DNA from: Kaistella polysaccharea
GTDB lineage: Bacteria > Bacteroidota > Bacteroidia > Flavobacteriales > Weeksellaceae
Length of the DNA: 64,000 bases
Assembly (NCBI RefSeq): GCF_020410745.1
Contig: NZ_CP084528.1
Coordinates: forward strand, 806,001-870,000
Reading direction: 5' to 3'
Part shown: piece after piece, positions 17,045 through 26,218 of the stretch
Layout: every line of letters starts with the position of its first letter
Numbering within the stretch: position 1 is the first letter of the stretch
Translations under genes and position numbers: made by a program
The notes under the pieces: model-generated
Told to the model about the DNA's origin: nothing
Seen by the model: the letters and a program-made list of their open reading frames with translations, nothing else
The model's database searches: none

Positions 17045-17872
17045 TATCTTAATTTTTTCGATGGTATGCCGAAATTTTAATCCTGCTGATAAAAAAAGAT
17101 ATTGCAAAGGTTTCCGCTTCTTATAATACTTATCTATGAAAATTTGCATTGCACCGTAAAAGCGATTCAAATATTCGACATTTCTCACCGTACTTTCTCC
17201 TTTATGATGTAAAATTGAAGATTGCCCATAATACCAGTTTTTATAGTTGGCTCTTAATAACGAAAAGCAAAGATCAATATCTTCACCATACATGAAATAT
17301 TTTTCATCTAATCCGCCAACTTCACCATAAATTTCTTTCTTAACAAGTAGAAAAGCACCCGTCACTACTTCAACTTCTGCGATTTCAAATTCATCGATAT
17401 CATTTCGGTAATAAGATTTCCTCTTATCATTTTTGAAATTAATAAAAAGTTTATTAAAAGAATTCAATAAATCAGGAACAGAACGTTTACTTTCGGGTAA
17501 AAACTTGCCTTTTAAATTATGCATCCGAACACCCAAACACCCAAAATCTTCTTTAGAATCAGCGAAAACTAAGATTTCTTTCATGCAAAAATCTTCAAAT
17601 TCCGTATCTGGATTTAAAAGCAGTAGATATTCACCTTTAGCATGCCTTGCCGCTTTATTATTAGCTTTTGCAAAACCCTCGTTGCGTTCTGAAGTAATAA
17701 AATGTATTGCAGGGAATTTGTTAACTAATTCTCTCCACGATGTATCGGTAGATTGATTATCAATAACAAATACCTCATAATCAACATCGGTAACGAAGGT
17801 TTGTATGGAGAATAGACATCTCCGAAGAAATTCGGTTACATTATAATTGACAATAATTATGGATAACTTCAT
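17039..17872 (-). CDS. Glycosyltransferase family 2, rhamnosyltransferase-like
   Basis: A 277-residue GT-A fold enzyme. The nucleotide-sugar site is marked by SIIIVNYNV at the start, the DNQSTD segment near 38 and the metal-binding LNPDTE (DxD-like) near 92. The later KYFMYGEDIDLC block near 195 is typical of WbbL-like transferases. It overlaps the upstream glycosyltransferase by 4 bp (ATGA), so the two are translated in tandem. Role: adding sugars to a surface polysaccharide or lipid-linked glycan; donor and acceptor are unknown. The cut-short surface locus (only two genes) suggests scattered glycan genes in this genome. Confidence 0.9.
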   Translation of the reverse strand: MKLSIIIVNYNVTEFLRRCLFSIQTFVTDVDYEVFVIDNQSTDTSWRELVNKFPAIHFITSERNEGFAKANNKAARHAKGEYLLLLNPDTEFEDFCMKEILVFADSKEDFGCLGVRMHNLKGKFLPESKRSVPDLLNSFNKLFINFKNDKRKSYYRNDIDEFEIAEVEVVTGAFLLVKKEIYGEVGGLDEKYFMYGEDIDLCFSLLRANYKNWYYGQSSILHHKGESTVRNVEYLNRFYGAMQIFIDKYYKKRKPLQYLFLSAGLKFRHTIEKIKIK

Positions 17873-18681
17873 TTGCCTATCGACTTTAGATATCTGTTGC
17901 GGCCCAGTCTAAAAAGAAATTTCATTTTATAGAAGATAAAATATAAAATGTATTCTAGGTGATTGATTCTCCTCGATTTTAAAACCTCTTTCAAATTTTT
18001 CTGAAAACCTTTTTCCATTTCAGTTAAATTTGCAGAAAGTCCTGAAACACCAAAAGTTCTTTTTCCAGCACCTGTAAGCACCAATTCTTCATTTACAATA
18101 TACATTTTATTATGCTCGGAAATTTTTAACCAATAATTTAAATCTTCTGCGTACCGCTGCTTTTCATCAAAATACCCACTGTTCGTCAAAACTTTACGTT
18201 TAAATATTACCGTGGAAGGTTGTACTTCATTGCGAAACATTAATTTACGAAACGTAATGACAGCGAGATTATTTTCATCGACCTTATACGGAAATAATAG
18301 CTCTTGATTTTTCCGTCGGCAACCTAGAAAGTCTACGTCTAAATGTTTACTTTCTAAAATACTTATTTGCTTTTTTATTTTTTGGGGAAACCATTCATCA
18401 TCAGCATCTAGTAAAGCAATATAATCGCCTGTGGCCACTCTTAAACCAGTATTTCTAGAATTGGAGACGCCGCCATTTTCCTGGTTGATTAATTGAATAT
18501 TAATACCTGAATTTACCTTCGTAAAATTTTCAACTACTTGCCTACTATTATCGGTAGATCCATCATTTACGACGATGATTTCAAATTCACCATTCCAAGT
18601 TTGTTTTTTGATGGAATCTAAGGCCGTTGTAATAGTTTCTTCAGCGTTATAAAGTGGAATGATAACTGAAATCACTGGCAA
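17869..18681 (-). CDS. Glycosyltransferase family 2, non-ATG start
   Basis: A 270-residue GT-A enzyme with ISVIIPLYNAEETI, VVNDGSTDNS near 38 and the acidic metal motif LLDADDEW near 93. No ATG fits the conserved N terminus: the frame opens at TTG (18681), or at GTG two codons later (18675). A TAATTTTTG stretch sits right at the TTG, which slightly favours the GTG or a leaderless transcript. It is coupled by a 4-bp overlap to the next transferase. Donor and acceptor cannot be inferred. Confidence 0.88.
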   Translation of the reverse strand: MPVISVIIPLYNAEETITTALDSIKKQTWNGEFEIIVVNDGSTDNSRQVVENFTKVNSGINIQLINQENGGVSNSRNTGLRVATGDYIALLDADDEWFPQKIKKQISILESKHLDVDFLGCRRKNQELLFPYKVDENNLAVITFRKLMFRNEVQPSTVIFKRKVLTNSGYFDEKQRYAEDLNYWLKISEHNKMYIVNEELVLTGAGKRTFGVSGLSANLTEMEKGFQKNLKEVLKSRRINHLEYILYFIFYKMKFLFRLGRNRYLKSIGK

Positions 18682-18731
18682 AAATTAGGTGTTGTGGTGA
18701 ATATGTAAAACTAACGAATTTTTTGCAGCAA

Positions 18732-19343
18732 TTAATCTTTTTCACTGTACGGCAAACGATTTTGTATTGATCTTCCTAAAGAAATCTCATCTGCATATTC
18801 CAGTTCGTCACCTACAGAAATTCCCCGTGCAATCGTCGAAAACCGGACGTTATTATTTTTAAATTTTTTGTAAATGAAATACGCCGTTGTATCCCCTTCC
18901 ATTGTAGCGCTCAGCGCGAAAATTAGTTCCTGCACCAATCCTTCTGCAAGTCTTTTTTCAATAGAAGAAATATTGAGTTTAGCCGGTCCAATTCCTTCCA
19001 TGGGCGATATTTTACCGCCTAAAACCAGATATTTTCCACGAAATTTACCCGTGTTTTCAATCGCCATTACGTCGCGAACATCTTCAACCACACAAAGTAC
19101 TTCATCGGATCTTTTGGTATTGGCACAAATTTCACACACTTCAGAATCCGAAAAATTATAGCATTCGCGACAATATTGAATTTCTGTAACCAATTTTTTT
19201 AAAGAATCACCCAAAGCAATTGCTTGACTGCCAGGTTGTTTTAAAAGATGGAGCGCTAATCGCAAAGCAGATTTTTTTCCTATGCCGGGCAAACCGGAAA
19301 TTTCTTCCACGGCTTTGGCTAAAACTTTACTCGGATATTCCAT
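18732..19343 (-). CDS. recR: Recombination mediator RecR
   Basis: A 203-residue protein of normal RecR length. It has the N-terminal helix-hairpin-helix (LPGIGKKSALRLALHLL), a C4 zinc finger (CRECYNFSDSEVCEIC, about residues 57-72) and a Toprim domain (VVEDVRDVMAIE to GKISPMEGIGP). RecR works with RecO/RecF to load RecA at gaps. Preceded by a good promoter and followed by the glycosyltransferase pair with a 50-bp gap. Confidence 0.97.
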   Translation of the reverse strand: MEYPSKVLAKAVEEISGLPGIGKKSALRLALHLLKQPGSQAIALGDSLKKLVTEIQYCRECYNFSDSEVCEICANTKRSDEVLCVVEDVRDVMAIENTGKFRGKYLVLGGKISPMEGIGPAKLNISSIEKRLAEGLVQELIFALSATMEGDTTAYFIYKKFKNNNVRFSTIARGISVGDELEYADEISLGRSIQNRLPYSEKD

Positions 19344-19347
19344 TTCA

Positions 19348-19378
19348 CAAAAATAAAATTAAATCGTCCAATTTCCAA
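19348..19378 (-). promoter_or_regulatory. Promoter of recR
   Basis: On the minus strand TTG (complement of 19376-19378), a 20-nt spacer and TATTTTTG (complement of 19348-19355) match the flavobacterial consensus. The -7 box ends about 5 nt before the ATG, implying a very short leader. Confidence 0.5.
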
Positions 19379-19418
19379 GTCCCGTTCATTTTATTATCTT
19401 TAAAAAAAATATAATTAA

Positions 19419-19916
19419 ATGAAGAAATTATTTCTCCTTGCCAGTTTTTCACTTTTATTTTCTTGTACAAAAGAAAAAAACATAGCGGAAACTGCAGAAG
19501 TAAAAACAGATTCTATTTTGATAGTACAAGATTCTGCAAGTACTACCGAATCTCAAACAACTAATCAAATTAATTTAGAAACCTTTGGATTTCCGGCGGA
19601 AGTGAATGGCTGTTCGTGCTATTTCAGTAAAAATAAGGCAGACTTTCAGGATGAAAAATATGTATATATTGATGATTATGGTAATAATGCATTTCTAAAA
19701 ATAGACGGAAAAACCATTAAAATTCCAATGAAAGAAGGTGATTTCGATCCTGAAAATTTCAGTAAGATGATTAAAAATGATGAAATTACAGTGACCATTA
19801 AAGGTAAAAAAGTGAAAGAGTTGGAAGAAGTGATGATGTTTGAAGGAACAATGACCGTGGAAAATAAAAAAGGCGAAAAAACTGTCACTCCAATTTATGG
19901 AGAATGTGGTTGTTAA
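19419..19916 (+). CDS. Predicted lipoprotein, 165 aa
   Basis: A 165-residue exported protein with a type II signal peptide and lipobox LLFSC (Cys16), followed by a Ser/Thr/Glu-rich linker. The folded part contains CSCYFSKNKADF near residue 65 and ends in YGECGC, so two Cys pairs could form disulfides. No known domain recognised. Monocistronic with a strong terminator. Confidence 0.8.
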   Translation: MKKLFLLASFSLLFSCTKEKNIAETAEVKTDSILIVQDSASTTESQTTNQINLETFGFPAEVNGCSCYFSKNKADFQDEKYVYIDDYGNNAFLKIDGKTIKIPMKEGDFDPENFSKMIKNDEITVTIKGKKVKELEEVMMFEGTMTVENKKGEKTVTPIYGECGC

Positions 19917-19940
19917 ATAGTCTTAAAATCGGATATAATG

Positions 19941-19970
19941 CGCTTTTGAATCTTTCAAAAGCGTTTTTTT
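19941..19970 (+). terminator. Terminator after the lipoprotein gene
   Basis: CGCTTTTGAA (19941-19950) pairs with TTCAAAAGCG (19954-19963), 3-nt loop, then seven T. Confidence 0.9.
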
Positions 19971-19975
19971 ATTTG

Positions 19976-19983
19976 TATTTTTG
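19976..19983 (+). promoter_or_regulatory. -7 box of pepD
   Basis: TATTTTTG, an exact TAnnTTTG, 18 nt before the pepD start and just after the preceding terminator. No clear -33 element. Confidence 0.4.
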
Positions 19984-20001
19984 AGGTAAATAATATTTAA
20001 A

Positions 20002-21444
20002 ATGGAATTATCACAACTAGAACCACAAATCGTCTGGAAGAACTTCGCAGCGTTAAATTCGGTTCCGCGCCCTTCTAAAAAAGAGGAACAGGTTATTGAA
20101 TTTATAAAAAATTTCGGCGAAAAACTCAACTTAGAAACTACGGTCGACGAAGTGGGCAACGTTATTATAAAGAAACCGGCAACCAGCGGTATGGAAGACC
20201 GAAAACTAATCGTGCTTCAATCTCATCTCGATATGGTTTGCCAGAAAAATAACGACGTGAATTTCGATTTTGAAACGCAGGGAATTCAGATGGAAGTTGA
20301 TGGCGATTGGGTAAAAGCAAAAGGAACGACTTTAGGTGCCGATAATGGATTAGGCGTCGCGTCTATCATGAGTATTTTGGAAAGCAGTGATATTCCTCAC
20401 CCCGCCTTGGAAGCGCTTTTTACCATTGATGAAGAAACTGGGATGACGGGTGCAAAAGGTTTAAAACCTGGCCAATTAGAAGGTCAAATTTTATTGAATT
20501 TAGATACGGAAGAAGATGACGAAATCGATATCGGTTGCGCCGGAGGAATTGATGTCACCGCTTCTCAAAATTATAAAGTGGAAGATTCCAATGGTCAAAT
20601 TGTAAAAATCACCGTGAAAGGATTACAAGGCGGCCACTCTGGAATGGACATTCACAAAGGTTTTGGGAACGCCAATGTAATTTTAGGAAGACTTTTGTAT
20701 ACAGGACTTTACAATCAAAATATTCAGTTAATTTCTATAGATAGCGGCGGTTTACGAAACGCAATTCCACGCGAAGGCAATGTGGTTTTATCTGTTCGCA
20801 ATTCCGTAGAATTTATCGAAGATGCCAATAATTTAAAGGCGGAAATTTTAGAAGAATTTGCTGATATCGAGAAAGATCTGCAAATTAATATCGAAAATTT
20901 CTCAACGCCTGACAAAGCAATTTCAGAAGGAGATTCTAAAAATATCATTTTAGCGTTGAAATCAGCACACAATGGCGTGTATAGAATGTCTCCGGATGTG
21001 AAAGATTTGGTAGAATCTTCAAATAACATCGCAAGAGTAGAACTTCAAAATGGAGAACTGAAGATTTTAAATCTTTCCCGCTCTTCAGTTGAATCTTCTA
21101 AAAATTCAGTTGCTGAACAGTTAAAATCGGTGTATGAACTTGCAGGGATGGAAGTTGAATTTAGTGGTTCTTACCCAGGTTGGAAACCGAAACCCGGTTC
21201 TGAAATCGTAAAAATAATGGAGAAAATTTATGAAAGAGATTTTGGGTCAAAACCTGCTGTAGTTGCCTGCCATGCTGGACTTGAATGTGGAATTATCGGT
21301 GCTAATTATCCTGAAATGGAAATGGTAAGTTTCGGTCCAACCATTAGAGGTGCTCATTCGCCAGATGAAAAAGCCAATATTCCTTCTTTGCAGAAATACT
21401 GGGGATTTTTGAAAGAAATTTTAGCAAATATTCCTGCGAAGTAA
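20002..21444 (+). CDS. pepD: Aminoacyl-histidine dipeptidase (peptidase M20C, PepD)
   Basis: A 480-residue cytoplasmic dizinc peptidase. Metal ligands are visible in SHLDMVCQ (His/Asp, about residues 74-81), GADNGLGVA (bridging Asp, near 113), the catalytic Glu pair EETGMTG (near 147), a DTEEDDE site near 172 and the C-terminal CHAGLECG / AHSPDE region. It hydrolyses Xaa-His and other dipeptides. Length matches PepD (about 485). Monocistronic, own -7 box and terminator. Confidence 0.95.
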   Translation: MELSQLEPQIVWKNFAALNSVPRPSKKEEQVIEFIKNFGEKLNLETTVDEVGNVIIKKPATSGMEDRKLIVLQSHLDMVCQKNNDVNFDFETQGIQMEVDGDWVKAKGTTLGADNGLGVASIMSILESSDIPHPALEALFTIDEETGMTGAKGLKPGQLEGQILLNLDTEEDDEIDIGCAGGIDVTASQNYKVEDSNGQIVKITVKGLQGGHSGMDIHKGFGNANVILGRLLYTGLYNQNIQLISIDSGGLRNAIPREGNVVLSVRNSVEFIEDANNLKAEILEEFADIEKDLQINIENFSTPDKAISEGDSKNIILALKSAHNGVYRMSPDVKDLVESSNNIARVELQNGELKILNLSRSSVESSKNSVAEQLKSVYELAGMEVEFSGSYPGWKPKPGSEIVKIMEKIYERDFGSKPAVVACHAGLECGIIGANYPEMEMVSFGPTIRGAHSPDEKANIPSLQKYWGFLKEILANIPAK

Positions 21445-21470
21445 TATTCAATAAATCAGTTGACAAAAAA

Positions 21471-21503
21471 ACAAAATACGCCCGCCGTATTTTGTTTTTT
21501 TTT
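21471..21503 (+). terminator. Terminator after pepD
   Basis: ACAAAATACG (21471-21480) pairs with CGTATTTTGT (21486-21495), 5-nt loop CCCGC, with A-run before and T-run after the stem. Confidence 0.9.
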
Positions 21504-21626
21504 AGGTCTAAAGTCGATTTGATCATATCTAAAGTATCGAATAAACGCGGTGTATTTTCAACATGCCAACAATACTTTTTATCGTGCAAGAATTACATTA
21601 CCAAAATAGGAAAATTTAAAATTTTG

Positions 21627-21646
21627 ATCTGATTTTTCTATCAGAT
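21627..21646 (-). terminator. Possible terminator after the APC permease
   Basis: ATCTGAT (21627-21633) and ATCAGAT (21640-21646) form a short stem about 80 bp after the permease stop. The T-tract on the minus strand is broken, so this is weak. Confidence 0.35.
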
Positions 21647-21726
21647 TGCCTTTCGTTGCGCTTTTTCTTTCACAGAAGAGAACGAATAATTATATCAAAC
21701 TAAGTAATTTAGGTGACAAAATTTTT

Positions 21727-23478
21727 CTACATGATCAATCGAACGCCGCCCAAATCGGCAACACGATAGCTGAATCGGTCACTTGGTGAAGCAATAAACA
21801 TAAAGTTTTTCGGAATTGCCCATTTCTGAGAAAGTTCCTCAATTAAATCCGGCGTAAATTCACCAATAATTTCTATAAATTCAATATCTATTTCGGGATA
21901 AGCGCGGTCTAAAACTTCAATATCAACTTTCAATTTTTCATTGTCCTCTCCCGGTTTCATAACGTTCACAATCTTAATTTTCTTCGTGGTTTCATTCTGT
22001 TGCACATATTGCATCACTTTATTTAAAATCGAAACATCATCTCTTTTCGTAAAAAATACAAACTCCTGAGAATGCACTTTGAAATACATCTGTCTCAACT
22101 TTCGATTTGAAAGCACCGAAAGTTTTCGCAATGGACGGAAAATCGAATCAACTCCAACCAGTAATGCGGAAATAATAACGGATCGATTCAACATAAATAA
22201 AACCACCAAAAAGGCTGGAACCAAGTAGTAGATAAACGTTTTAAAAGAATTCGGATTCAAAATTAAATTTCCCCAAAATCCAATGACAATAAATACAATT
22301 GCGACAAGAACAACAAAAACGGGAGCATATTCTGGACGGGGCAACCTTTTTCTTTTGATTTTCAATAGCAAGTTACCAATTCCAAAAAGTGCCATTACCG
22401 ATAGAAAAGAGAAGGTGTAAACTCCGGCTAGCGAAGTCATCACGCCATTCGTCGCCATTAAAACTGATACACACAATAATAAAAATCCAATTGCAATCCT
22501 GTAATGCGAACCTCTTTTATTCTGTTTAAGGAAAAAATTTGGTAAAATTCTATCTAAAGTCATCCGATTGACCAAACCCGAAACTCCAACAAACGAAGTC
22601 AGTACCGCTCCACAAAGCACCAAAACGGCGTCAACAGAGATTAAATATCCCAACCATTTTCCACCGGTAATTTCGCCCATATACGCCAATAATGATTCCT
22701 GATGTTCACCAACTGATGCTAACGGTAAAACAAAAATAATAATCAATGCGATTAAGGGGTTGAAGAAACTTACCACCGCCCACATATTGCGCAAAGTTTT
22801 CGGGAAAACACCGACTTCCTGCTCTTCGACAAAGTTGGCAGAACTTTCAAAACCAGAGATCCCCAACATTGCAGCAGAAAAACCCAGAAATAAAGCACTG
22901 ATAATTCCCCCCGATTTTACGGGTGTTGTCCAGTTTAGATGCATGGTTTCAAATCCTGTATTGGCAATAAACCAAATACCGGCAATCACCAAAATACTTA
23001 ACGAAACTAAATGGACTAGAAATATGACAACCGCAACAATCGCAGATTCGCCAATACCTGCAATCGTAAGCAAGGTAAAAATTACCAAGACTATAACGGT
23101 GGCAATCATGACGTTCATTCCCGGCAAAAGATTATGCAGATAATGCATAGCCTCTGAGCCGGAAAGTACCGCTGTTGCCATATAAGATAACACGGTCAAG
23201 GTAGCTGCAAAAGAAGCAACCCTTTTAGACGATGTATTTAGCAGAACATTGTATGCTCCACCATTCAGCGGCAAAGCACCAACGACTTCCCCATAAATTT
23301 TACGGAAAAGAAATAGAACTAGAGCTACAACGAGCAGAGAAATCCAGGCATATTGCCCAGCGTACATGATGGTCAGTGCAGAGACATAAAGACAAGACGA
23401 GGCAATATCGTTGCCTGAAATTGCAGTAGACTGCAATTCATTAAGCTTTTTATGGACGGACTTTTCCATTGCGTACAT
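21727..23478 (-). CDS. APC-superfamily amino acid permease
   Basis: A 583-residue inner-membrane transporter with about 12 TM helices in the first 440 residues. It starts with a short cytosolic N terminus and the ISGNDIASSCLY helix-1 break that binds substrate in APC transporters; LPLNGGAYNVLLN follows near residue 72. The C-terminal 140 residues are soluble and look like a regulatory domain. Substrate not predictable. The neighbouring AraC gene is on the same strand upstream and may control it. Start at 23478 or the next ATG at 23469. Confidence 0.9.
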   Translation of the reverse strand: MYAMEKSVHKKLNELQSTAISGNDIASSCLYVSALTIMYAGQYAWISLLVVALVLFLFRKIYGEVVGALPLNGGAYNVLLNTSSKRVASFAATLTVLSYMATAVLSGSEAMHYLHNLLPGMNVMIATVIVLVIFTLLTIAGIGESAIVAVVIFLVHLVSLSILVIAGIWFIANTGFETMHLNWTTPVKSGGIISALFLGFSAAMLGISGFESSANFVEEQEVGVFPKTLRNMWAVVSFFNPLIALIIIFVLPLASVGEHQESLLAYMGEITGGKWLGYLISVDAVLVLCGAVLTSFVGVSGLVNRMTLDRILPNFFLKQNKRGSHYRIAIGFLLLCVSVLMATNGVMTSLAGVYTFSFLSVMALFGIGNLLLKIKRKRLPRPEYAPVFVVLVAIVFIVIGFWGNLILNPNSFKTFIYYLVPAFLVVLFMLNRSVIISALLVGVDSIFRPLRKLSVLSNRKLRQMYFKVHSQEFVFFTKRDDVSILNKVMQYVQQNETTKKIKIVNVMKPGEDNEKLKVDIEVLDRAYPEIDIEFIEIIGEFTPDLIEELSQKWAIPKNFMFIASPSDRFSYRVADLGGVRLIM

Positions 23479-23596
23479 TTGTTAGTTTACTTTTTTCAGC
23501 GATAATCTGAGTGTTGGTCAGTAAATTAAAGCTGCCAATTTTTCGGTCTTTCAGTGATTTAACTCCTGTAAAAAAAGTAATAGTTGATTTTTTCAT
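23450..23596 (-). CDS. Possible 48-aa peptide overlapping the permease start
   Basis: A small frame with ATG at 23596 encodes 48 residues (begins MKKSTITFFTGVKSLKDRK) and ends 29 bp inside the permease gene. It is basic, lacks a TM helix and matches nothing recognised. Its position suggests a leader peptide coupled to permease translation, but it could be chance. Confidence 0.25.
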   Translation of the reverse strand: MKKSTITFFTGVKSLKDRKIGSFNLLTNTQIIAEKSKLTNVRNGKVRP

Positions 23597-23625
23597 ATGT
23601 AATTACATTTATAAATTATTGATGT

Positions 23626-24540
23626 TTAAGAATCTTCCCTAAAATGGAGATTCTGACTTTGAAATTTTTTTCGAAAGTTGTTGGGACTTTCTTCGGTGAT
23701 CTTTTTAAAATATTTACCAAAATGTGATTTATCGGAAAAGCCGAGTTCGAAGGAAATCTCAGTAACGGACAAATCAGTATTTAAAAGCAATCTTTCTGCC
23801 TCTAAAATCACCCGGTTTTGTATTAAATTCTCGGCAGAAATATCTAATTTTTCTTTCACCAGCGCATTAAGATAATTTGCAGAAATAGCCAAATACTTGG
23901 AATAATCTGAAGTTCTTTTTAAATCTTTAAAGTGAATTTCGATCAAATCTTTAAACTGCTCGATGTAAGAATTCTTTTTATTTGTTTTAAAATTAATGTA
24001 GTCGGGATTATTGGTTTTTCGAATGTATTTCAGCATCGAAACCTTTAACAGAAGACAAATAATCTCTTTATTTAAAAGTGCGGAGGTTTTAAATTCACCC
24101 TTAATGTCCGCAATTCCTACTCGGAAATTATTGAACTCACTTTTTGTAAAATCCATAACGGACGGTAAATCAGAAAAGGCTGTATCATTTTTTATTTTTC
24201 GATTTCCAGTATAAATTAAATTATAAAAAGACCGCGTAAAAAGAACCGCTTCGCCTTTAAAACTTTCAACTTCCGAAAAACGGAAAACCTGATTATAATC
24301 CACAAAAAATACCCTGTTTTTTTTCAAGTCATGAACTTCGTGATCGATCAGCAGTTTACCCGCGCCACTTTCTACAATCAACAAAGTGTAAAACTTTGTT
24401 TTAAAGGAATTCCGGACAGAAAATAAGGTAGCTAAATCTTTCAGCGTCAGTACAATAAACTCACCGTCCAGCGAAAATGGATGTTTTAATGAATTTATTG
24501 TGATTGCATTGATTACTGAACTTGCCATAAAGAGGTACAT
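23626..24540 (-). CDS. AraC-family transcriptional regulator
   Basis: A 304-residue regulator. The N-terminal 180 residues form a cupin-like ligand-binding region (VVESGAGKLLIDHEVHDLKKN). The C-terminal 100 residues hold two HTH units, ending in the AraC signature LSVTEISFELGFSDKSHFGKYFKKITEESPNNFRK. It lies upstream of the small ORF and APC permease on the same strand, a likely target set (inference). A -7 box precedes it. Confidence 0.92.
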   Translation of the reverse strand: MYLFMASSVINAITINSLKHPFSLDGEFIVLTLKDLATLFSVRNSFKTKFYTLLIVESGAGKLLIDHEVHDLKKNRVFFVDYNQVFRFSEVESFKGEAVLFTRSFYNLIYTGNRKIKNDTAFSDLPSVMDFTKSEFNNFRVGIADIKGEFKTSALLNKEIICLLLKVSMLKYIRKTNNPDYINFKTNKKNSYIEQFKDLIEIHFKDLKRTSDYSKYLAISANYLNALVKEKLDISAENLIQNRVILEAERLLLNTDLSVTEISFELGFSDKSHFGKYFKKITEESPNNFRKKFQSQNLHFREDS

Positions 24541-24553
24541 TTCATTACATTAC

Positions 24554-24561
24554 CAAAGGTA
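24554..24561 (-). promoter_or_regulatory. -7 box of the AraC gene
   Basis: Minus strand TACCTTTG, an exact TAnnTTTG, 13 nt before the start at 24540. No -33 TTG at the right distance. Confidence 0.4.
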
Positions 24562-24635
24562 AAACAAACCATTTTAATGAGACGGATAAAATTTTATTAA
24601 TGTTAAAAAGGAGTGTTAGAAATGTCCGCGAAAAT

Positions 24636-25757
24636 TTAATTTAAACAGATAAAATGATTGGATCCAGCTCCATATGGTGCAATATCCGAGTCTACTTTCT
24701 TATCCACGTAATCTGAATTCATGGCGCGGAGAACTGCCATATAATTCATGCTGAAATTGATGGTATCACCAACTTCCAAGTTTTGAGAATTTTCGCCCAG
24801 ATCTAAAATCAACATATCGGAACTTGCACCAATAATTTCTATTTCGGGAATTAATGCTTCGATATCTTTATGATCAATATCCAGCAATCCGATATCTACA
24901 ATAGCACGGAGCGACGATTTTCCCTTTTCTTCTTCAGAAAAAATGGGTGTCTCACCTGTTAGATTAGTACCCGCAGTTCCGGAAGGAATGGTTGGTTTTT
25001 CCTGCATCTCGATAATTTCCGCGGTTAGCGTAAAAACATCGTGATACATACCGGTAAGCAAAGAATCTTTGTAAACATTAGTCCCAAAAAACAAAGTTTC
25101 CCCCACACGAAAATGGTTAATTCCAAGCGGAACTTCACGACTGAAAATAAGCGGAATCGTCACAGAGGAACCACCAGAAATATAAGGAATCTTCTCACCA
25201 GAATTTTCTTCTACAATTTCTTTAAAACGGTTCAGCTTGATGAGTTTTTTCTCATCTGGCAAAATTCCATTTAGGCAATTAAGATTGGTGCCCAAACCCA
25301 CAACTTCAATATTTGGCAAGGCCAAAACCTCATCGTAAAAAGACATGAGATTACGCGCCATAATTCCTTCACGTAATTCTCCCATTTCTACCATAAGAAC
25401 TACTTTGTGAATTTTATTCTGCTTCACGGCTTCCTCTGAAAGCACTTCTAAGGTTGCCAACTCGGTATTAAAGCTGACATCTGCAAATCGAACAATACTT
25501 TCTGCCAAACGTTTTGCCGGCGGTTTTATATAAATCGTCTGCGTTTTTGGCGAAAGTTTTTTTATGGTTTTCAGATTGCTAAGCCGGGAATCACAAATTT
25601 CTTTGTCACTGATATTCAGAAGAACCTGTAGAAATTTTTCGTTGCCACAAAGCATTTTTGCGACAATCGCCCACTCGATTTTATTCTCCTGAAAAAGTTG
25701 ATCCAGAACCTGAAAATTATGACGGAGTTTTGTTGAATGTAAAGTAATATATGACAT
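24636..25757 (-). CDS. PLP-dependent alanine/ornithine racemase-like protein
   Basis: A 373-residue protein of the alanine-racemase N-terminal (fold type III PLP barrel) family, close in layout to ornithine/amino-acid racemase Orr. Lys34 in WAIVAKMLCG is the likely Schiff-base lysine. GSSVTIPLIF near residue 196 and NHFRVGETLFFG near 215 shape the phosphate and substrate sites. It starts 1 bp after the GNAT gene and ends the Usp-GNAT-racemase operon. Substrate could be Ala, Orn, Lys or Ser; the sequence alone does not decide. Confidence 0.85.
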   Translation of the reverse strand: MSYITLHSTKLRHNFQVLDQLFQENKIEWAIVAKMLCGNEKFLQVLLNISDKEICDSRLSNLKTIKKLSPKTQTIYIKPPAKRLAESIVRFADVSFNTELATLEVLSEEAVKQNKIHKVVLMVEMGELREGIMARNLMSFYDEVLALPNIEVVGLGTNLNCLNGILPDEKKLIKLNRFKEIVEENSGEKIPYISGGSSVTIPLIFSREVPLGINHFRVGETLFFGTNVYKDSLLTGMYHDVFTLTAEIIEMQEKPTIPSGTAGTNLTGETPIFSEEEKGKSSLRAIVDIGLLDIDHKDIEALIPEIEIIGASSDMLILDLGENSQNLEVGDTINFSMNYMAVLRAMNSDYVDKKVDSDIAPYGAGSNHFICLN

Positions 25758-25758
25758 C

Positions 25759-26205
25759 TTATTTTTTTAATCTCATTTCGAGATATTTACTGGTAAAACC
25801 CAGGTTTTCGTAAAGAAATTTTGCAGGGTTGTCGGGTTCACAATGCAGTGCCATATCCCCTTCGGAAGCTTCGATTGCATCTTGCATCAGTTTTTTACCG
25901 ATTCCCTGTCCACGCAGAATTCTATCAGTGGCGATATAAACCAAGATATTTTCCGGAATATAACTGTCCATGCCTGTTTTATTGACAACTACTGCACCTG
26001 CAATCTTTTGCGTCATGGTATTAAATGCGCTAAGGACTACTCCGCCAGGTTTATTATTTAAACCAAACGCGTAATCCACTGCCTTCTCAATATCAGTTTT
26101 TGGATCACCATATTGCTCCAAACTTTGAAAAAGAAAATCAATGATATCTGTTTTGGTACGCTCGTCTGGAATATTCTCTGGTGTGTACGTATTAATCTTA
26201 ATCAT
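25759..26205 (-). CDS. GNAT-family N-acetyltransferase
   Basis: A 148-residue acetyltransferase with the CoA-pyrophosphate loop RILRGQGIGKKLM (Q/RxxGxG/A, about residues 97-109) and the C-terminal NPAKFLYENLGFTSKYLEMRL strand-helix unit. It sits 1 bp before the racemase and 13 bp after the Usp gene. The neighbour suggests an amino-acid or D-amino-acid substrate, which is inference. Confidence 0.9.
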   Translation of the reverse strand: MIKINTYTPENIPDERTKTDIIDFLFQSLEQYGDPKTDIEKAVDYAFGLNNKPGGVVLSAFNTMTQKIAGAVVVNKTGMDSYIPENILVYIATDRILRGQGIGKKLMQDAIEASEGDMALHCEPDNPAKFLYENLGFTSKYLEMRLKK

Positions 26206-26218
26206 ATTTTTTTTATTT

